From: Gari tellinella
Taxonomy: Eukaryota > Mollusca > Bivalvia > Cardiida > Psammobiidae
Direction of reading: 5' to 3'
Length of the DNA: 64,000 nucleotides
Assembly: GCA_922989275.2 (NCBI GenBank)
Contig: OV277861.1
Location: 16,640,540-16,704,539 of the forward strand
Below the pieces are notes generated by a model. It worked only from the letters and a program-made list of their open reading frames with translations, was not told the DNA's origin and did not search any database. Made by a program: the position numbers and the translations under genes. Of this stretch, positions 63,499 through 64,000 are shown in pieces; the first letter of the stretch is position 1, and each line of letters starts with the position of its first letter.

Positions 63499-64000
63499 GA
63501 GGGAGAACGTTATTCTGTCCCAATAAAGGCGTTTATTCTAACATTTCACAGTGCTTTCTCTCTACAACGACAACCAACGGGAGACAAATATTGTGTGTGT
63601 TGTTCGGAGGAAGTTGTTATAAGGAATGAAATTAATACTTGGCTTACATTTGAAAACAGCTTGAATCCAGACCAGACGCCGCGTCAAGCGGCGTCTAATC
63701 TGGATACAAGCTTTTTATCACTCGTCATTATCTTTATTCTATCGAAATGTCCAATTATAAGTAACTTTGAGAAAAAAAGCAGACGACAATTATATGCAGA
63801 CGATATTGCAGCAGTAAAGCGTTAGACATAATTGTCCTGTTTAGGGAAATGTGACAAGTGTTGTTGTACGGAGGGAATCGTTATTGGGAGGGCCGTTGTA
63901 GGGAGGGAGCACTGTATTTCTATTGGAAATATTTTGGAGCCAGATCAGACACAGTCTTAACCGCCGTCTAGTTTAAACATTAAATTTTGATTTAAACCCT
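63499..64000 (-). mobile_element. Family A MITE split by a D copy, runs off the window
   Basis: The left part 63499-63548 (GGAGAACGTTATTCTGTCCC, AATAAAGGCGTTTATTC) and the right part from 63915 (TTTCTATTGGAAATATTTTG, GAGCCAGATCAGAC) are adjacent in A. The insertion point corresponds to CTA/TTATT of A. The end lies beyond 64000 or is decayed. Confidence 0.65.
63549..63914 (-). mobile_element. Family D MITE nested in A
   Basis: CAGTGCTTTCTCTCTACAAC to GTAGGGAGGGAGCACTG. Core 1 at about 63654-63715 (ACAGCTTGAATCCAGACC with GACGCCGCGTC). The right flank is TA; the left TA has mutated to CA. Confidence 0.8.

Overview
This is repeat-dominated eukaryotic DNA, most likely from a mollusc and perhaps a heterodont bivalve. 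The taxon is an inference from repeat style: AT-rich unique DNA, dense short palindromic elements with TA or TTAA target sites, non-LTR retrotransposon fragments, and very large simple arrays. I see no bacterial operon, ribosome binding site or CRISPR array. No complete host gene can be supported. The only long credible coding frames belong to retrotransposon fragments at 26960-28531 (reverse transcriptase) and 46858-47330 (C-terminal remnant). One short membrane-type exon candidate lies at 39188-39421.

Layout. 1-6000 is mostly unique DNA with a foldback element, a minisatellite-bearing repeat, a SINE-like element and one MITE. 6001-11653 is a 5.6-kb TCTG-rich array, followed by a 195-bp-armed inverted repeat (11679-12131) and a second, shorter copy of the left array boundary with its tRNA-like sequence (12358-13460). 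13461-18460 is a 5-kb array of a 20-bp AT-rich monomer with a 537-bp higher-order period. A third TCTG/TC tract closes the block at 18462-19375.

From 19.6 kb to the end the window is a MITE field with dozens of recognisable copies. I sorted them by termini. Family A has TA + CAGTGGAGAA ends and is about 246 bp. Family D has TA + CAGTGTTCCC ends and is about 347 bp. Family F has TA ends plus CCTCTCTATTACGACC. Family B is TTAA + CCCTTTCA, about 240 bp. Family C is TTAA + CCCTTT and a CCC-type subterminus, about 252 bp. Smaller families are E, H and I (TTAA ends) and L (CAGGGCTCC ends). TA/CAGTG ends resemble Tc1/mariner-type elements and TTAA/CCC ends resemble piggyBac-type elements; these class assignments follow from termini only, since no transposase is present.

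The most striking result is that these families are modular. One hairpin (core 1, about 65 bp, arms built on CAAACAGTTTGG and GATCAGACGCC) sits in the centre of A, B, D, E, H and I. A second hairpin (core 2, about 70 bp, TTAAAGCAGG and GTAAAGCAGAAT) sits in C and F. So the same hairpin is carried between ends that should be recognised by different transposase classes. Arm sequences differ between families but change in a matched way on both arms, so pairing is kept. Nested insertions are clear: C in B at TTAA, A in H at TA, D in A at TA, a 609-bp solo LTR in C with a 4-bp duplication, and two head-to-head LINE fragments inside the hairpin of a B copy. They give a relative age order.
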